Shown one piece after another: positions 16,353 to 24,430 of a stretch of DNA of 64,000 bases (the stretch's first letter is position 1; each line of letters begins with the position of its first letter). The stretch comes from Aquabacterium sp. NJ1 (GTDB lineage: Bacteria > Pseudomonadota > Gammaproteobacteria > Burkholderiales > Burkholderiaceae_C): positions 3,702,001-3,766,000 of the forward strand of contig NZ_JRKM01000001.1 of the NCBI RefSeq assembly GCF_000768065.1, read 5' to 3'. Both the position numbers and the translations under genes were made by a program. The notes beneath the pieces were generated by a model, which saw only the letters and a list, made by a program, of their open reading frames with translations, was not told the origin of the DNA and ran no database searches.

Positions 16353-16899
16353 CGATTGCTTCCCCGAGAATTTCACAAGTCACTTCGGCAGCGGAGCTGC
16401 CTGTGGGGATCGCGGAGGTTTGCCCCTTCTCATCGGTCACGCCCTCAACGACCTGATCCTTCCAACGCAGACGGTACGGCTGCTTGGTCAGGGGCATGTC
16501 GGTCAAATCGCACCTCAGCACAAAGCGATGGTCGAACAAGGCCTTGATCGCTTCGTTGACGGCTTCGGCAGCCGCCGCACCTGAGCTCGCAGTCACGGCT
16601 TGCGCACCATGGCTTGTGTTTGATGAGCCACTACCGTCACCCACACGAGAGACAACCTGGCTGGAGATCAGCACAGCGCCACATGCGCACAGATCGCCGT
16701 GTCGAGCCACTGGGGCACCATCCACGATCATGGTCGGGTCACCCGTCACGATGACGGTGGTGCCATGGCCCTTCTTCGGGCAAGTGACTTGGTCACCGAC
16801 GCGAGCCAAGCGCTTGCCATGGGTGTCTGTGGTTTGCGTGGACCCGATGACCACGCCACCATGGCTGGTCTGGTCGCCCATCACGATGAATGGCCTCAT
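16345..16899 (-). CDS. PAAR-domain spike-tip protein (type VI secretion)
   Basis: A 184-residue protein. Residues ~1-90 form a PAAR fold: MGDQTSHGGVV, GDQVTCPKKGH, DGAPVARHGDLCACGA. The Cys/His positions of CPKKGH and the C-A-C motif fit the zinc site at the tip of the spike. PAAR proteins cap VgrG and carry effectors into target cells. The C-terminal ~65 residues look like a small beta domain (RFVLRCDLTDMPLTKQPYRL), perhaps an adaptor. It is first in a tightly overlapping PAAR-effector-immunity unit. No VgrG or other type VI genes are in the window, so this is an orphan module. Confidence 0.8.
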   Translation of the reverse strand: MRPFIVMGDQTSHGGVVIGSTQTTDTHGKRLARVGDQVTCPKKGHGTTVIVTGDPTMIVDGAPVARHGDLCACGAVLISSQVVSRVGDGSGSSNTSHGAQAVTASSGAAAAEAVNEAIKALFDHRFVLRCDLTDMPLTKQPYRLRWKDQVVEGVTDEKGQTSAIPTGSSAAEVTCEILGEAIDG

Positions 16900-17009
16900 T
16901 GCTTCCCCTGTGATTTTTGGGAGCGAATCTAGCAGGCCCGACTACCGCCTCAACGTCTTGCCGAGTAACAAAGCGTTGCCCAACTGCCGCCATTTCGCTG
17001 TCCTGTGGC

Positions 17010-17214
17010 TTGTCCACAGAAGTGGCCCCACCCACTACCAGTTGAGCTATCTGAACGCTATCAGAACCCCTATCTGTACAGAGCAGGGGCGATCTATCGA
17101 ACACGATCGGGGTGATCTATCGAGGAAAGGCTGCCGTCAGCAGGGGTGATCTATCGAGATCTGGCAGGGGCGATTTATCGTGGACAACTTCGGCTGTCCA
17201 CGACCTTGTCCACA
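17010..17214. other. Iteron-like repeats with DnaA-box-like motifs (possible replication origin remnant)
   Basis: Four direct copies of a 17-bp unit close to CAGGGGYGATYTATCGA start at 17084, 17107, 17141 and 17165 (spacings 23, 34 and 24). TTGTCCACA occurs at 17010 and 17206, and its complement-like GTGGACAA at 17180; these differ from the DnaA box TTATNCACA mainly at the third base. The block occupies the 315-bp gap between the PAAR gene and the integrase stop, where I see no gene. Iterons plus DnaA-like boxes suggest a plasmid-type origin carried by the integrated element. The alternative is arm-type binding sites for the integrase. No replication initiator gene is in the window. Confidence 0.5.
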
Positions 17215-18327
17215 TCAACCGAGCTTCTTGGCCAGATCTTCGGCGCGGGGGTGGTAGTAACGCTTGAGCATGCGCAGGTCTTTGTGGCCAGTGACCGCCG
17301 ACAGCTCCAGGACGTTCGTCAGCTTCTCGGCCAAGCGCGAGGCGGCCTCATGGCGCGTGTCGTGGAAATGAACGTCTTCGAGGAAGCCTACAACAGGGCG
17401 ACGCTTGGCTTGTTTGCAGTCGGCACGGTATTGCTCTTGAGCGCGCTCAATGGCTCGGGCAAAGCCCTTGCGTAATGCCAATGCAGTGGTTGGAAAGACG
17501 GGGCCGGTCCGTTGGGGGGCTTCGATGTCGCTGTCCTCTTCGTCGACCTCAGGCAGTGGCAGCGCCTGAAGGATTGCGACGGCGCGCGTGGATAAGGGCA
17601 CCGTTCTCGGGTCACCGTTCTTGGTGTCTGGCAAGTGGGCGGTCTGGCGCTTGAGGTCCACGTTCTCCCAAGTGAGCGACAACAACTCACCACGTCGCAT
17701 GGCGGTCTCGATTGCCAGTTTGACCAATGGCAGCAGCCAGGGGTTGCGGGCGCCCTTGCTGAACGTGCCATCGGCCAAGCGCTCACCACCTGTCAGGGCG
17801 GCTAGGAGGTAGGTTTCTTCCTCGGCTGAAAACCGGCGATCACGAGCCCGCGCCTTCTCGGGGCGCTTGATCAGTGGGATCGGGTTTTCGACATGCACAT
17901 CCCATTCACGGCGGGCATGGTTGAACACGGCAGACAGCACATCGATTTCGCGATTGACGGTGGCGCCACTGACCTGCTTGAGACGCCGATCTCGCCAACT
18001 GGCCACCGCACTGCTGGTGACCGCCGACATCTTGAGCTTGGGCAGGGTCGCATCCTTCAGGATGACGTCGATCTTCACGGATTCGATGTCGGCCGATTTC
18101 TTGGATGGCGTGACCTCCGTTTGATAGCGGCGCAGAATGGCTCCCAGCGTGTTTTTCTCAGCCTCGCGCCGATCCACCACACCGCCCGTGTCGGCCGCCC
18201 GCTCCAAGTCACGAACCCACTTCTCGGCATCCTCCTTGTAGGAGAACGTGCGTGACTGAGCGGGGTAGCCCTTGCGCCGGACCTTGGCCTGCCACTGCAG
18301 CTCGCCTCGTTTCGTGATGGTGCCCAT
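17215..18327 (-). CDS. Tyrosine-type site-specific integrase
   Basis: About 370 residues. An N-terminal arm-binding-like domain (MGTITKRGELQWQAKVRRKGYPAQSRTF, described by its ends) precedes a core-binding domain and a catalytic domain. The tyrosine-recombinase residues are visible: Arg in AMRRGELLSLTW, His and Arg in HFHDTRHEAASRL, His in VTGHKDLRML, and the Tyr in KRYYHPR. The ATG at 18327 is preferred over a TTG at 18354. The gene sits 78 bp from a tRNA-Pro 3' fragment, so it is the probable integrase of the element ending there. Repeats of TGTCCCA overlap its promoter region. Confidence 0.92.
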   Translation of the reverse strand: MGTITKRGELQWQAKVRRKGYPAQSRTFSYKEDAEKWVRDLERAADTGGVVDRREAEKNTLGAILRRYQTEVTPSKKSADIESVKIDVILKDATLPKLKMSAVTSSAVASWRDRRLKQVSGATVNREIDVLSAVFNHARREWDVHVENPIPLIKRPEKARARDRRFSAEEETYLLAALTGGERLADGTFSKGARNPWLLPLVKLAIETAMRRGELLSLTWENVDLKRQTAHLPDTKNGDPRTVPLSTRAVAILQALPLPEVDEEDSDIEAPQRTGPVFPTTALALRKGFARAIERAQEQYRADCKQAKRRPVVGFLEDVHFHDTRHEAASRLAEKLTNVLELSAVTGHKDLRMLKRYYHPRAEDLAKKLG

Positions 18328-18335
18328 GCGTCTTG

Positions 18336-18368
18336 TGTCCCAAATTTGTCCCAATTAATGATGGGACA
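18336..18368. promoter_or_regulatory. TGTCCCA repeats upstream of the integrase
   Basis: TGTCCCA occurs at 18336 and 18347 (11 bp apart) and inverted as TGGGACA at 18362. The last two form a 7-bp inverted repeat around attaatga. The position, just upstream of the integrase start and 37 bp from the attachment fragment, fits an excisionase, integrase-arm or repressor site. Confidence 0.45.
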
Positions 18369-18404
18369 GCTTAGAGCACCAGCAAACACGGCACAAGAGC
18401 TAAG

Positions 18405-18451
18405 CGTTCGGGACGTAGAGGCCGGAGGTTCGAATCCTCTCACCCCGACCA
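18405..18451 (+). repeat. 3' fragment of tRNA-Pro(CGG): probable right attachment site
   Basis: The segment runs from the anticodon stem-loop (CG-TTCGGGA-CG, anticodon CGG) through the T arm (GAGG-TTCGAAT-CCTC) to the acceptor CACCCCGACCA. The sequence before 18405 cannot form the anticodon-stem, D-arm or acceptor 5' strands, so the tRNA is incomplete. Such 3' pieces are left at the distal end when an element inserts into a tRNA gene. On this orientation the element lies to the left and the intact tRNA gene must be beyond the left edge; no second copy is present in the window. Confidence 0.75.
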
Positions 18452-18460
18452 ACAGATTCA

Positions 18461-18503
18461 AGCAAAAAGGCCGCAAGGAATATGTCCTGGCGGCCTTTTG
18501 CTT
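18461..18503. terminator. Bidirectional terminator between the att fragment and the esterase gene
   Basis: AGCAAAAAGGCCGC pairs with GCGGCCTTTTGCTT around a 15-nt loop, with T-rich flanks on both strands. It would have terminated the original tRNA transcript rightwards, and ends the GDSL-esterase transcript leftwards right after its stop codon. Confidence 0.75.
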
Positions 18504-19478
18504 TTATCGCTGACGCTGCCTGCGTCTTGCCCACATCATCGACACCAGCCCCAGCGCTTCGAGATACAGCGCGCCCGGCTCCGGCACCGCCTGCACCGCG
18601 CTGGCAAATGCCTGCCCCAGGATCCAATGCCCCGTGTTGGTCGGGTGGACGTTGTCCCAGAACAGGTATTGCTCCTGGAAGCTGCACACGGATTCCAGCT
18701 TGGTGTCGTAGCAGGCGTCTGTCACGTCCAGGCCTGCGGCAGCCAGTGTGGGCACTGTTTTTTGCATGAAGGCCGGGGTGTCGAACACCACGATGTTGGC
18801 GCCGGTCAGGCTGCTGCTCAGTGACTGCAGGCCGGCACTGAGCGCGCCGTTGTACTCCTGGGTGCGGGCCAGCGCGGCGCTTTGGTAGCTGGCCGTGCCA
18901 TTCAACGCCTCGGGTGTCTGGCTCAGATCCGGCATCAGGGGGACGAAGAAATCGCGCGCACCATGGTTGTACAGGTTGCGGATGTTGCTCAACATGTTCG
19001 ACGATGACGTGAGGTACGTGGTGGTCGAGTAGATGTTGTTGCCGGTGTAGAAGTCGTTGGCACCCGCCCACAGGAAGTACAGCGCGTTGGTGTCCAGCCT
19101 GTTGTGGCTGGCCTCGTAGCGCTGGATCTGGCCGCTCACGCCGGTGCCGTACAGCACGGCGCCGCCTTCGTTGCCCGGGCCGGTCTGGGCGCCGCCGATG
19201 GCCTGGCTGGTGAGCGACAAGCCCAATGCCGACGCCATGGATTCGACGGCGACAAGGCCATTCGAAAAGCGACCCTGGTAGTAAGGCGCGCCGGGTATGC
19301 CGCCGGTTGGCAGGAACGAGGTCAGCTTGAACAGGTTGCCTGTATCAGACAGGCTGTCGCCAAAGGCGATGATCTGTGAGTAACTGGCCGCCGCCGGTGC
19401 GGCCAGGCAGGCCAGCAGCATGGCGCCAATCAGCGAGCGAAATCCGGTAATGCGATTTGCCAAGGTCAGACCTTTCAC
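18504..19478 (-). CDS. Exported GDSL-type esterase/lipase with PEP-CTERM anchor
   Basis: About 324 residues. A signal peptide ends near PAAA-SYS. The SGNH-hydrolase motifs follow: block I FGDSLSDTGN (catalytic Ser), the WAGANDFY block, and DNVHPTNTGH with the catalytic Asp/His. The C terminus VPEPGALYLEALGLVSMMWARRR is a PEP-CTERM signal (VPEP, hydrophobic helix, Arg cluster) that directs exosortase-dependent sorting. No exosortase gene is present here. The GTG at 19478 is chosen because it gives a normal-length signal peptide and no ATG lies closer in a plausible position; the frame further upstream overlaps the end of the acyltransferase gene. Confidence 0.82.
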   Translation of the reverse strand: MKGLTLANRITGFRSLIGAMLLACLAAPAAASYSQIIAFGDSLSDTGNLFKLTSFLPTGGIPGAPYYQGRFSNGLVAVESMASALGLSLTSQAIGGAQTGPGNEGGAVLYGTGVSGQIQRYEASHNRLDTNALYFLWAGANDFYTGNNIYSTTTYLTSSSNMLSNIRNLYNHGARDFFVPLMPDLSQTPEALNGTASYQSAALARTQEYNGALSAGLQSLSSSLTGANIVVFDTPAFMQKTVPTLAAAGLDVTDACYDTKLESVCSFQEQYLFWDNVHPTNTGHWILGQAFASAVQAVPEPGALYLEALGLVSMMWARRRQRQR

Positions 19479-19515
19479 ATGGCGATATCGCCAATCATAG
19501 CCAGCTTGTGGCCAT

Positions 19516-21471
19516 TCAGCGTGCGCTGGCCCGCAGCGTTTGCCCCAGTTGCATGCGCTGGCCCAACAGGCGCGCGCCATCCTGACTATAGTGCCCGAAG
19601 TCTCGGTAGAGCGGCACCTGGTCGATGACGGTGACGCAGCGCCGGGCATCGCAGTTGAAGGCGGCCAGATCGATCATGTCGATGTTGGCCAGTTGCATGG
19701 CTTCAGACAGCATCGCTTGCACGATGGCCTGCCGCGCGTCGAGTTGCGCCCGATCGAAGGCGCAATCGGTCTGAAGCGCGCTCATCACGGTCAGCAAACC
19801 TTGTGCCGCACGCTGGCCACACAAACCCAGGTCGACATCGGGGCCCAGCAAGGCGGGCGGTGACACGAGCACAACCCGTTTGTGCATGGCTTGCAGTTGC
19901 CGGACGACGCGGGCGAACGAAGCCGCGATCGCATGGGCATCAGGGTGAATGAAACGCCCTTGCGCATCGACCACCGGGTCGTCGACATAGTATTGCCAGC
20001 GGCCGGACAAGGCGACCACGTCGATCTCGGGATGCTGGCTCAGGTAGGCCAGCACCGACCGGTTGAACGCGATGCACTGCTGGCCCCGATCCGGCGGATC
20101 CTTGGGCGATTGGCGGGCCATGTCGAGCGACGGGCCGCAGGCACTGCGTGTCGCCTGGATCACACCGCCTTCAGGCGGCGAAGCCTGCAGCGCGGGGATG
20201 AGGTGCATGGCGTAGCTGTCACCCCAGACCATGGTGAGTGGCCTGGGTGCATTTCTGCAGGCGGGCAGCGGCTCGAAGTCGTGATCCTGGTCGCAGCGCG
20301 CATCAAAGCCGTAGACGGGCGCATGGCGTTGCGCCGCGCCACCTGCCTGCGCGTGCCGGTGCATGTGCAGGGCCAGGGCGCCCATGGCCAGCAGCAACGG
20401 GATCAGCAGCCATGCCAGTTGCTTGAACAAGGCCCCTGGTGTGGCCAGCGTGCGGTAGCGTTGTTCGACGTATCGGTAAGACAACTGGGCCAGCACGAAA
20501 GCCAGCGCCAGCAAGGCCCACAGCACGTGGCCGGGCACCGCCTGCAGCCAGATGTTCTTGGCCAGCGCGATCAAGGGCCAGTGCACCAGGTACAGCGAAT
20601 AGGAGATGTCACCGATCCATTGCAGCGGGCGCATCCACGGGCGCGTGGACTGCAGCATGGCCGAGGGCTGCAGGATCAGGCCGGCCGTGCTCAGGCAGAC
20701 CAGCAGGGCATCGGTGCGCGGGTGCGTGCTGTCCACGCCGCGCAGCAGGCACCAGCCCATGATCGGCAGCCATAACCAGCCACTGTCGAAGCCCTTGTTG
20801 GGCGCGTGCTCCTGGCCTTGCTTCAAACCTGACTTCAAACGCGCAGACAGCCCAGGCAGGGCGCATACCGAGCCCAGCAGCAATTCCCAGGCGCGGGTGG
20901 GCAAGAGGTAGAACGCGCCGGATGGATCCCGTACCAGCCACCATTGGCAAGCCATCAGGCTGGCCAGCAACAGGCCGACCAGCCCCACCGCGCGCCAGCG
21001 GCGCCCGATCAAGGCCAGTACCAGGGGCAGCACGAAGTAGTACTGTTCCTCCAGCGCCAGCGACCAGGTGTGCAACAAGGGCTTGAGCGTGGCCTGCCCA
21101 TCGAAATAGCCGCTTTGTGCCCACAGCACCAGGTTGGCGCTGAAGGCCAGGGCCCCCAGCAGTTGCTGGACGTAGTCATGCAGGGCGCCCATGGTCAGCG
21201 CGAAGGGCACCACGGCCGTGACCACAGCGAACATGGCCATGGCGGCCGGCAGCAGGCGGCGTGCGCGGCGGAAGTAAAACGAGGCCGGGCTGAAGCGCCC
21301 TGCGTCCATCTCGTCGATGATGACCCGCGACATCAGGTAACCCGAGATCACGAAGAAGATGTCGACGCCCAGGAAGCCTTTTTGCAGGCCCGGCAAATCA
21401 AAGTGGAAGACCAGCACGGACAGGACCGCAATGGCCCTCAGAATCTGGATGTCTGTTCTCAAGATGCGCAT
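19516..21471 (-). CDS. OafA/YrhL-type membrane acyltransferase with C-terminal SGNH domain
   Basis: About 651 residues. The N-terminal ~370 residues form an acyltransferase-3 domain with some ten membrane helices: start MRILRTDIQILRAIAVLSVL, catalytic-type His in LVFHFDLPG, FFVISGYLMSR, FYFRRARRLLPA, and LEEQYYFVLP. The remainder is a periplasmic SGNH domain (VWGDSYAMHLIPAL; terminal DFGHYSQDGARLL). Such proteins O-acylate (usually acetylate) surface polysaccharide, moving the acyl group across the membrane. The ATG at 21471 is preferred over an upstream in-frame start because the conserved domain begins there. It is not linked to the polysaccharide cluster at 42-55 kb. Confidence 0.88.
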   Translation of the reverse strand: MRILRTDIQILRAIAVLSVLVFHFDLPGLQKGFLGVDIFFVISGYLMSRVIIDEMDAGRFSPASFYFRRARRLLPAAMAMFAVVTAVVPFALTMGALHDYVQQLLGALAFSANLVLWAQSGYFDGQATLKPLLHTWSLALEEQYYFVLPLVLALIGRRWRAVGLVGLLLASLMACQWWLVRDPSGAFYLLPTRAWELLLGSVCALPGLSARLKSGLKQGQEHAPNKGFDSGWLWLPIMGWCLLRGVDSTHPRTDALLVCLSTAGLILQPSAMLQSTRPWMRPLQWIGDISYSLYLVHWPLIALAKNIWLQAVPGHVLWALLALAFVLAQLSYRYVEQRYRTLATPGALFKQLAWLLIPLLLAMGALALHMHRHAQAGGAAQRHAPVYGFDARCDQDHDFEPLPACRNAPRPLTMVWGDSYAMHLIPALQASPPEGGVIQATRSACGPSLDMARQSPKDPPDRGQQCIAFNRSVLAYLSQHPEIDVVALSGRWQYYVDDPVVDAQGRFIHPDAHAIAASFARVVRQLQAMHKRVVLVSPPALLGPDVDLGLCGQRAAQGLLTVMSALQTDCAFDRAQLDARQAIVQAMLSEAMQLANIDMIDLAAFNCDARRCVTVIDQVPLYRDFGHYSQDGARLLGQRMQLGQTLRASAR

Positions 21472-21560
21472 CGGCGGGATTATCCCAATGGGGGCGGGTC
21501 TGCCCGAGGGCATAGTCGAACACCTTCAGATAAACGACATTCATTCAATCGGAGAGCCCC

Positions 21561-22646
21561 ATGCGTGCACGCCCCTTGTCCTTGAGTCGCCTGGCCAGTC
21601 TGGCCGGTTTGATGCTGTTCAGCCAGGTGGGGTGCGCGGTCACGCCCGTGCCGCCAGGCGTGCCCTCGGCCGATGGTGAGGTGATCCCGGCAGGCGAGGC
21701 GGCGGCCACGGCCAGCATCGTCACGGCCATCCAGACCTCGGTGCAGGCTGGCTTCGACAAGAACGGGCATGCGTTCCGTGATGCCCATCGCAAGTCGCAT
21801 GGTTGTGTGCAGGCTACCTTCAGCGTGCTCGACCAGTTGCCGCCCAAGCTGGCGCAAGGGCTGTTTGCCACGCCCAAGTCCTACAACGCCGTGGTGCGTT
21901 TCTCCAACGGCTCCGGCTCATCGCAGGACGACCACACCAACGATGCGCGTGGCATGGCCGTCAAGGTGATGGGCGTGCCAGGCCTGAAGCTGCTGGATGA
22001 CGAGCAGACCGCCAGCACGCAGGACTTCCTGATGACCAATCACCCGGTGTTCTTCATCCGCAACGCGGTGGACTATGGCGCCTTCCAGAAGGCGGTCAGT
22101 GGCGGTGGCTTGAGCCTGGCGGGCTGGCTGACCACGCACCTGTTCCACGAGACGTCCATCATCCTGGCCTTCACCGGGCACAAGCTGCTCAACCCCTTGA
22201 ACTCACGTTACTGGAGCACCACGCCTTCCAAGCTGGGCACGGAGCAGATGAAGTTTTCGGCCCGGCCTTGTGCGGGCAGCAGCTTCTATGAACAGTCCGA
22301 CACGGCCGATCGCCTGGGCGAGAACCTGCGTGCCCAACTGGCACAAGGTGGGGCCTGCTTCGATTTCATGGTGCAGACACGCACTGTGCCCGCCAAGATG
22401 CCGATCGAAGATGCCACCGTGGAATGGCAGGAGGCCCAGTCACCTTTTGTGCCTGTGGCCCGCATCACCATCCCGGCGCAGACGCCCGAGGCCGCGGAGG
22501 TGTGCGAGGCGCGCTCCTTCACGCCTTGGCACAGCATCCCCGAGCATCGTCCGCTGGGTGGCATTTCCCGGGTGCGCAAGGATGTGTACCTGACCGTCTC
22601 CAAGTTGCGCCATGAACTCAACGCACAGCCGCGTATCGAGCCTTGA
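21561..22646 (+). CDS. Exported catalase-fold protein (y4iL-like)
   Basis: A 361-residue protein with an N-terminal signal, probably a lipoprotein signal (LFSQVGC). The catalase fold is recognisable: AFRDAHRKSHGCVQATF with the distal His, VRFSNGSGSSQDDHTNDARGMAVKV, TQDFLMTNHPVFF, and PWHSIPEHRPLGGISRVRK near the C terminus, where R-x-x-x-Y (RKDVY) supplies the likely proximal heme Tyr. These short catalase relatives are heme proteins, often found near oxidases or lipoxygenase-like genes; the substrate is uncertain. The ribosome site GGAGAG precedes the ATG. Its end overlaps chrA by 35 bp, suggesting an operon for oxidant or chromate stress. Confidence 0.8.
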   Translation: MRARPLSLSRLASLAGLMLFSQVGCAVTPVPPGVPSADGEVIPAGEAAATASIVTAIQTSVQAGFDKNGHAFRDAHRKSHGCVQATFSVLDQLPPKLAQGLFATPKSYNAVVRFSNGSGSSQDDHTNDARGMAVKVMGVPGLKLLDDEQTASTQDFLMTNHPVFFIRNAVDYGAFQKAVSGGGLSLAGWLTTHLFHETSIILAFTGHKLLNPLNSRYWSTTPSKLGTEQMKFSARPCAGSSFYEQSDTADRLGENLRAQLAQGGACFDFMVQTRTVPAKMPIEDATVEWQEAQSPFVPVARITIPAQTPEAAEVCEARSFTPWHSIPEHRPLGGISRVRKDVYLTVSKLRHELNAQPRIEP

Positions 22647-23988
22647 GCCGCCCAGCCCGCCCGCGCCCGTCGGCTTCTGGGAGGCCTTTGCCTTCTGGCT
22701 GAAGTTGGGCTTCATCAGCTTTGGTGGGCCCGCCGGGCAGATCGCGATCATGCACCAGGAGCTCGTGGAGCGCCGCCGCTGGATCTCTGAAAAGCGCTTC
22801 CTGCATGCGCTGAACTACTGCATGGTCCTGCCTGGCCCCGAGGCGCAGCAACTGGCGACCTACATCGGCTGGCTCTTGCACCGGACATGGGGCGGCCTGG
22901 TTGCGGGTGGCCTGTTCGTGCTGCCCTCGCTGTTCATCCTCATCGCGCTGTCATGGGTCTACATGGCCTTTGGCGAGGTGCCCGTGGTGGCAGGCCTGTT
23001 TTACGGGATCAAGCCTGCGGTGGCCGCCATCGTCGCGCAAGCCGCGCACCGCATTGGCTCGCGCGCCCTCAAGAACCGGGTGCTGTGGGGCATCGCCGCC
23101 GCATCGTTCGTGGCGATCTTCGCCCTGAACCTGCCGTTCCCGCTGATCGTGCTGGGTGCGGCCGCCGTGGGTTATGTGGGCGGGCGGGTGTCCCCTCAGT
23201 GGTTCAAGCTGGGCGGTGGGCATGGCGGGGCGGACAAGTCCTATGGTGCGGCCTTGATCGATGACCACACGCCCACGCCCGAACACGCCCGGTTTCGCTG
23301 GTCTGGGCTGATGGCCATCGTGCTGGTCAGCGGGCTCTTGTGGCTCGTGCCCATGGGCTTGCTGACAGCCTTTTATGGCTGGACGCACCCTTTGACGCAG
23401 ATGGGCTGGTTCTTCACCAAGGCGGCGCTGCTGACCTTTGGCGGCGCGTATGCCGTGCTGCCCTATGTGTACCAAGGCGCGGTGGTGCATCACGGTTGGC
23501 TGACGCCCACGCAGATGATGGATGGCCTGGCACTGGGTGAGACCACGCCCGGGCCGTTGATCATGGTGGTGGCCTTTGTGGGCTTCGTGGGCGGCTACGT
23601 CAAGGCGCTGTTCGGGCCCGAGAGCCTGTTCCTGGCCGGCGCCGTGGCAGCCAGCCTGGTGACCTGGTTCACCTTCCTGCCGTCCTTCACCTTCATCCTG
23701 GCGGGCGGGCCGCTGGTGGAGTCCACCCACAACGAGTTGCATTTCACCGCACCGTTGACGGCCATCACCGCGGCGGTGGTGGGTGTGATCCTGAACCTGG
23801 CGCTGTTCTTTGGCTACCACGTGCTGTGGCCGCAGGGCTTGGCGGGGCGCTTTGACGTGGCTTCTGCCGTGATCGCCGTGGGGGCCGCAGCGGCCTTGTT
23901 CCACTACAAGCGCAATGTGATTCACGTGATCGCGGCTTGCGCGCTGGTGGGGCTGGGGCTCAAGCTGCTGGGGCAGGCCCTGGCCTGA
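22612..23988 (+). CDS. chrA: Chromate efflux transporter ChrA
   Basis: A 458-residue long-chain CHR-family inner-membrane protein with two homologous halves. The first has KLGFISFGGPAGQIAIMH and VLPGPEAQQLATYIG; the second has ALLTFGGAYAVLPYVYQ and GLALGETTPGPLIMVVAFVGF. ChrA exports chromate using the proton motive force. The ATG at 22612 lies within the 3' end of the catalase-fold gene; a later start would remove conserved N-terminal sequence. A hairpin follows the stop codon. Confidence 0.92.
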   Translation: MNSTHSRVSSLEPPSPPAPVGFWEAFAFWLKLGFISFGGPAGQIAIMHQELVERRRWISEKRFLHALNYCMVLPGPEAQQLATYIGWLLHRTWGGLVAGGLFVLPSLFILIALSWVYMAFGEVPVVAGLFYGIKPAVAAIVAQAAHRIGSRALKNRVLWGIAAASFVAIFALNLPFPLIVLGAAAVGYVGGRVSPQWFKLGGGHGGADKSYGAALIDDHTPTPEHARFRWSGLMAIVLVSGLLWLVPMGLLTAFYGWTHPLTQMGWFFTKAALLTFGGAYAVLPYVYQGAVVHHGWLTPTQMMDGLALGETTPGPLIMVVAFVGFVGGYVKALFGPESLFLAGAVAASLVTWFTFLPSFTFILAGGPLVESTHNELHFTAPLTAITAAVVGVILNLALFFGYHVLWPQGLAGRFDVASAVIAVGAAAALFHYKRNVIHVIAACALVGLGLKLLGQALA

Positions 23989-23997
23989 AAAAAGAAA

Positions 23998-24027
23998 AGC
24001 GCCAAGCCTCTTGCAAGACTTGGCGCT
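23998..24027 (-). terminator. Rho-independent terminator of ssrA (also after chrA)
   Basis: AGCGCCAAG and CTTGGCGCT form a perfect 9-bp stem around a 12-nt loop. On the minus strand it is followed by TTTTCTTTTTTC, placing a good intrinsic terminator 12 bp past the tmRNA 3' end. On the plus strand it begins 9 bp after the chrA stop. Confidence 0.8.
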
Positions 24028-24038
24028 GTTCGGGGGTG

Positions 24039-24410
24039 TGGTGGAGCCGGGGGGAATTGAACCCCCGTCCGTAAGCCATCATCGAGCAGATCTACATGTG
24101 TAGCTGTCTGATTTGAATCTCACCGACCTGATCGCGCAGCAGCACGCTACCAGGCCAGCCAGTCACTTAATCTCGATCCCTACCGAGTGACCCGGCAGGA
24201 ACCCAGCCAATGTGAATGACCTCGCAGCTATCGTCTTGCGACTACAGCCCAGCCCATCGGCCAACTGTTGCGAGGCTCACCGGTATTAAGCGGCGAGTGC
24301 GAACGATTCGTCGTTTGCAGTTAGTTTTTTTCCAGATGGATTTACGAGGTGCCTGGCCCTCGACATGCCCTGTCCCGAATCCGCACCCACGTCGAAACCA
24401 GGTCGGCCCC
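24039..24410 (-). ncRNA. ssrA: Transfer-messenger RNA (tmRNA)
   Basis: Minus-strand RNA of 372 nt beginning GGGGCCGACCTGGTTTCGAC and ending GGTTCAATTCCCCC-CGGCTCCACCA. The 5' GGGGCCG and 3' CGGCTCC strands pair as the acceptor stem, and CCA is encoded. The tag reading frame begins after ACTAACT: GCA AAC GAC GAA TCG TTC GCA CTC GCC GCT TAA, giving ANDESFALAA, of the betaproteobacterial type. tmRNA with SmpB rescues stalled ribosomes and tags their products for proteolysis. A terminator follows. Confidence 0.97.
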
Positions 24411-24424
24411 AGGAAAGTCTGGCC

Positions 24425-24430
24425 ATTGTA
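24425..24430 (-). promoter_or_regulatory. Possible -10 box of ssrA
   Basis: On the minus strand TACAAT (five of six consensus bases) lies about 15 nt before the mature 5' end, which is trimmed by RNase P. No clear -35 element is visible, so the assignment is tentative. Confidence 0.35.

Noticed and set aside
18400-19071. Open frames across the tRNA fragment with peptides such as GVRGFEPPAST and GRGERIRTSG
   Set aside because: These are well-known spurious translations of tRNA 3' ends and flanking DNA.
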